Source: Acutalibacter sp. (lineage in GTDB: Bacteria; Bacillota; Clostridia; Oscillospirales; Acutalibacteraceae). From it: a stretch of DNA of 5,798 bases. The stretch is taken from contig JAAWSH010000118.1 of the NCBI GenBank assembly GCA_022801475.1, positions 1-5,798 of the forward strand, read 5' to 3'. The position numbers were made by a program, and so were the translations under genes. This document shows, one piece after another, positions 5,535-5,798 of the stretch. Within the stretch, counting starts at the first letter, position 1; every line of letters starts with the position of its first letter. The notes beneath the pieces were generated by a model. That model did no database searches. It saw only the letters and a program-made list of their open reading frames with translations, and was not told where the DNA came from.

Positions 5535-5556
5535 GCGGCTTTCGTCTTGAAACCGC
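5535..5556 (-). terminator. Second hairpin in the convergent intergenic region
   Basis: GCGG-c-TTTC (5535-5543, one bulged C) pairs with GAAACCGC (5549-5556) around a 5-nt loop. On the minus strand it precedes the 5515-5532 hairpin by 2 nt, so the two make a tandem stem-loop after the stop codon at 5605. It lacks its own T-run and may only stabilise the mRNA 3' end. Confidence 0.4.
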
Positions 5557-5604
5557 CCGCCCTTGAACAAAAATACTGGCATTTCTCCGGTTTTCAAACA
5601 GACC

Positions 5605-5798
5605 CTAGCACACCTGATACACTTTGCAGCCGTGGGGGACCACAGCGGCCCGCAGGGTTCCGTTCTCTCCATGGGCCGTCTCGCCGGTCCACAGCTCCAC
5701 CAGCGCCTGGTCTCCCTCCAGCCTGGCGGAAAGCTCCCGCTCCTCATCCGCCAGGTTAAACAACGCCACCCAGCGCTGGCCGGTTTTCTCGTTGGCGG
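5605..5798 (-). CDS. Glycoside hydrolase C-terminus, alpha-galactosidase-like (partial)
   Basis: A minus-strand frame enters from the right edge and ends at TAG (complement of 5605-5607), giving the last 63 residues of a protein whose start lies outside the window. The fragment contains WVALFNLADEERELSA, VELWTGE and VVPHGCKVYQV. This strand pattern, with a terminal HG(C/V)K(V/L)(Y/L), is what I know from the C-terminal beta-sandwich of alpha-galactosidases (GH27, also GH36-like); other glycoside hydrolases have similar ends. The catalytic part is not visible, so the specific activity is a guess. It converges on the GH43 gene, with 219 nt of terminator-rich DNA between them. It would extend the theme of plant-glycan use. 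GC content and codon use resemble the two genes to the left. A different minus frame at 5502-5747 is a shadow of this one. Confidence 0.8.
   Translation of the reverse strand, partial: ANEKTGQRWVALFNLADEERELSARLEGDQALVELWTGETAHGENGTLRAAVVPHGCKVYQVC

Noticed and set aside
5502..5747. Minus-strand frame of 81 codons with an internal ATG at the right edge
   Set aside because: The neighbouring minus frame ending at 5605 gives recognisable glycoside hydrolase C-terminal motifs; this frame is its shadow.
1..5798. CRISPR array, retron, toxin-antitoxin or riboswitch
   Set aside because: No regularly spaced repeats, reverse transcriptase motifs, paired small genes or known riboswitch cores were seen on either strand.

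Overview
The window looks like chromosomal DNA from a fairly GC-rich member of the Clostridia (Firmicutes), probably a gut Oscillospiraceae or Lachnospiraceae relative. This is inferred from AGGAGG-type ribosome sites, consensus sigma-A promoters, a tRNA-Val(CAC) with encoded CCA, and a tyrosine integrase of a type common in gut Clostridia. No taxonomic marker is present, so the assignment is tentative.

Left part (1 to about 1790): a visibly more A+T-rich remnant of a mobile element. It starts with about 430 bases without a convincing gene but with strong inverted repeats, notably an 18-bp stem at 333-416. Then comes a tyrosine recombinase gene (609-1689), inactivated by an in-frame TAA early on and a +1 frameshift before the catalytic domain. 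All downstream catalytic-domain motifs remain readable, so the decay looks recent or is partly a sequence error. Two 20-nt repeats carrying paired TTGCAA hexamers lie at and just after the integrase 3' end.

Middle (1791-2104): a complete tRNA-Val(CAC) on the minus strand with its own promoter and rho-independent terminator. The integrase points at its 3' end, the classical layout of an element integrated beside a tRNA gene. A divergent, near-consensus promoter on the plus strand drives the next gene.

Right part (2105-5798): GC-rich carbohydrate-degradation genes. A GH30 enzyme (2105-3565) is followed, after a 227-nt gap, by a GH43 beta-xylosidase / arabinofuranosidase-like enzyme with a C-terminal beta-sandwich (3793-5385). 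Neither has a signal peptide, so both probably act in the cytoplasm on imported oligosaccharides, plausibly from xylan or arabinoxylan. Converging from the right edge is the 3' end of a third probable glycoside hydrolase, with an alpha-galactosidase-like C-terminus (5605-5798, minus). The gap between the convergent genes holds several hairpins that act as terminators.

I found no clearly new multi-gene system. The most checkable oddities are the doubly broken integrase, the structured element upstream of it, the paired TTGCAA repeats, an extra loop in the GH30 enzyme, and a split inverted repeat across the GH30 promoter.
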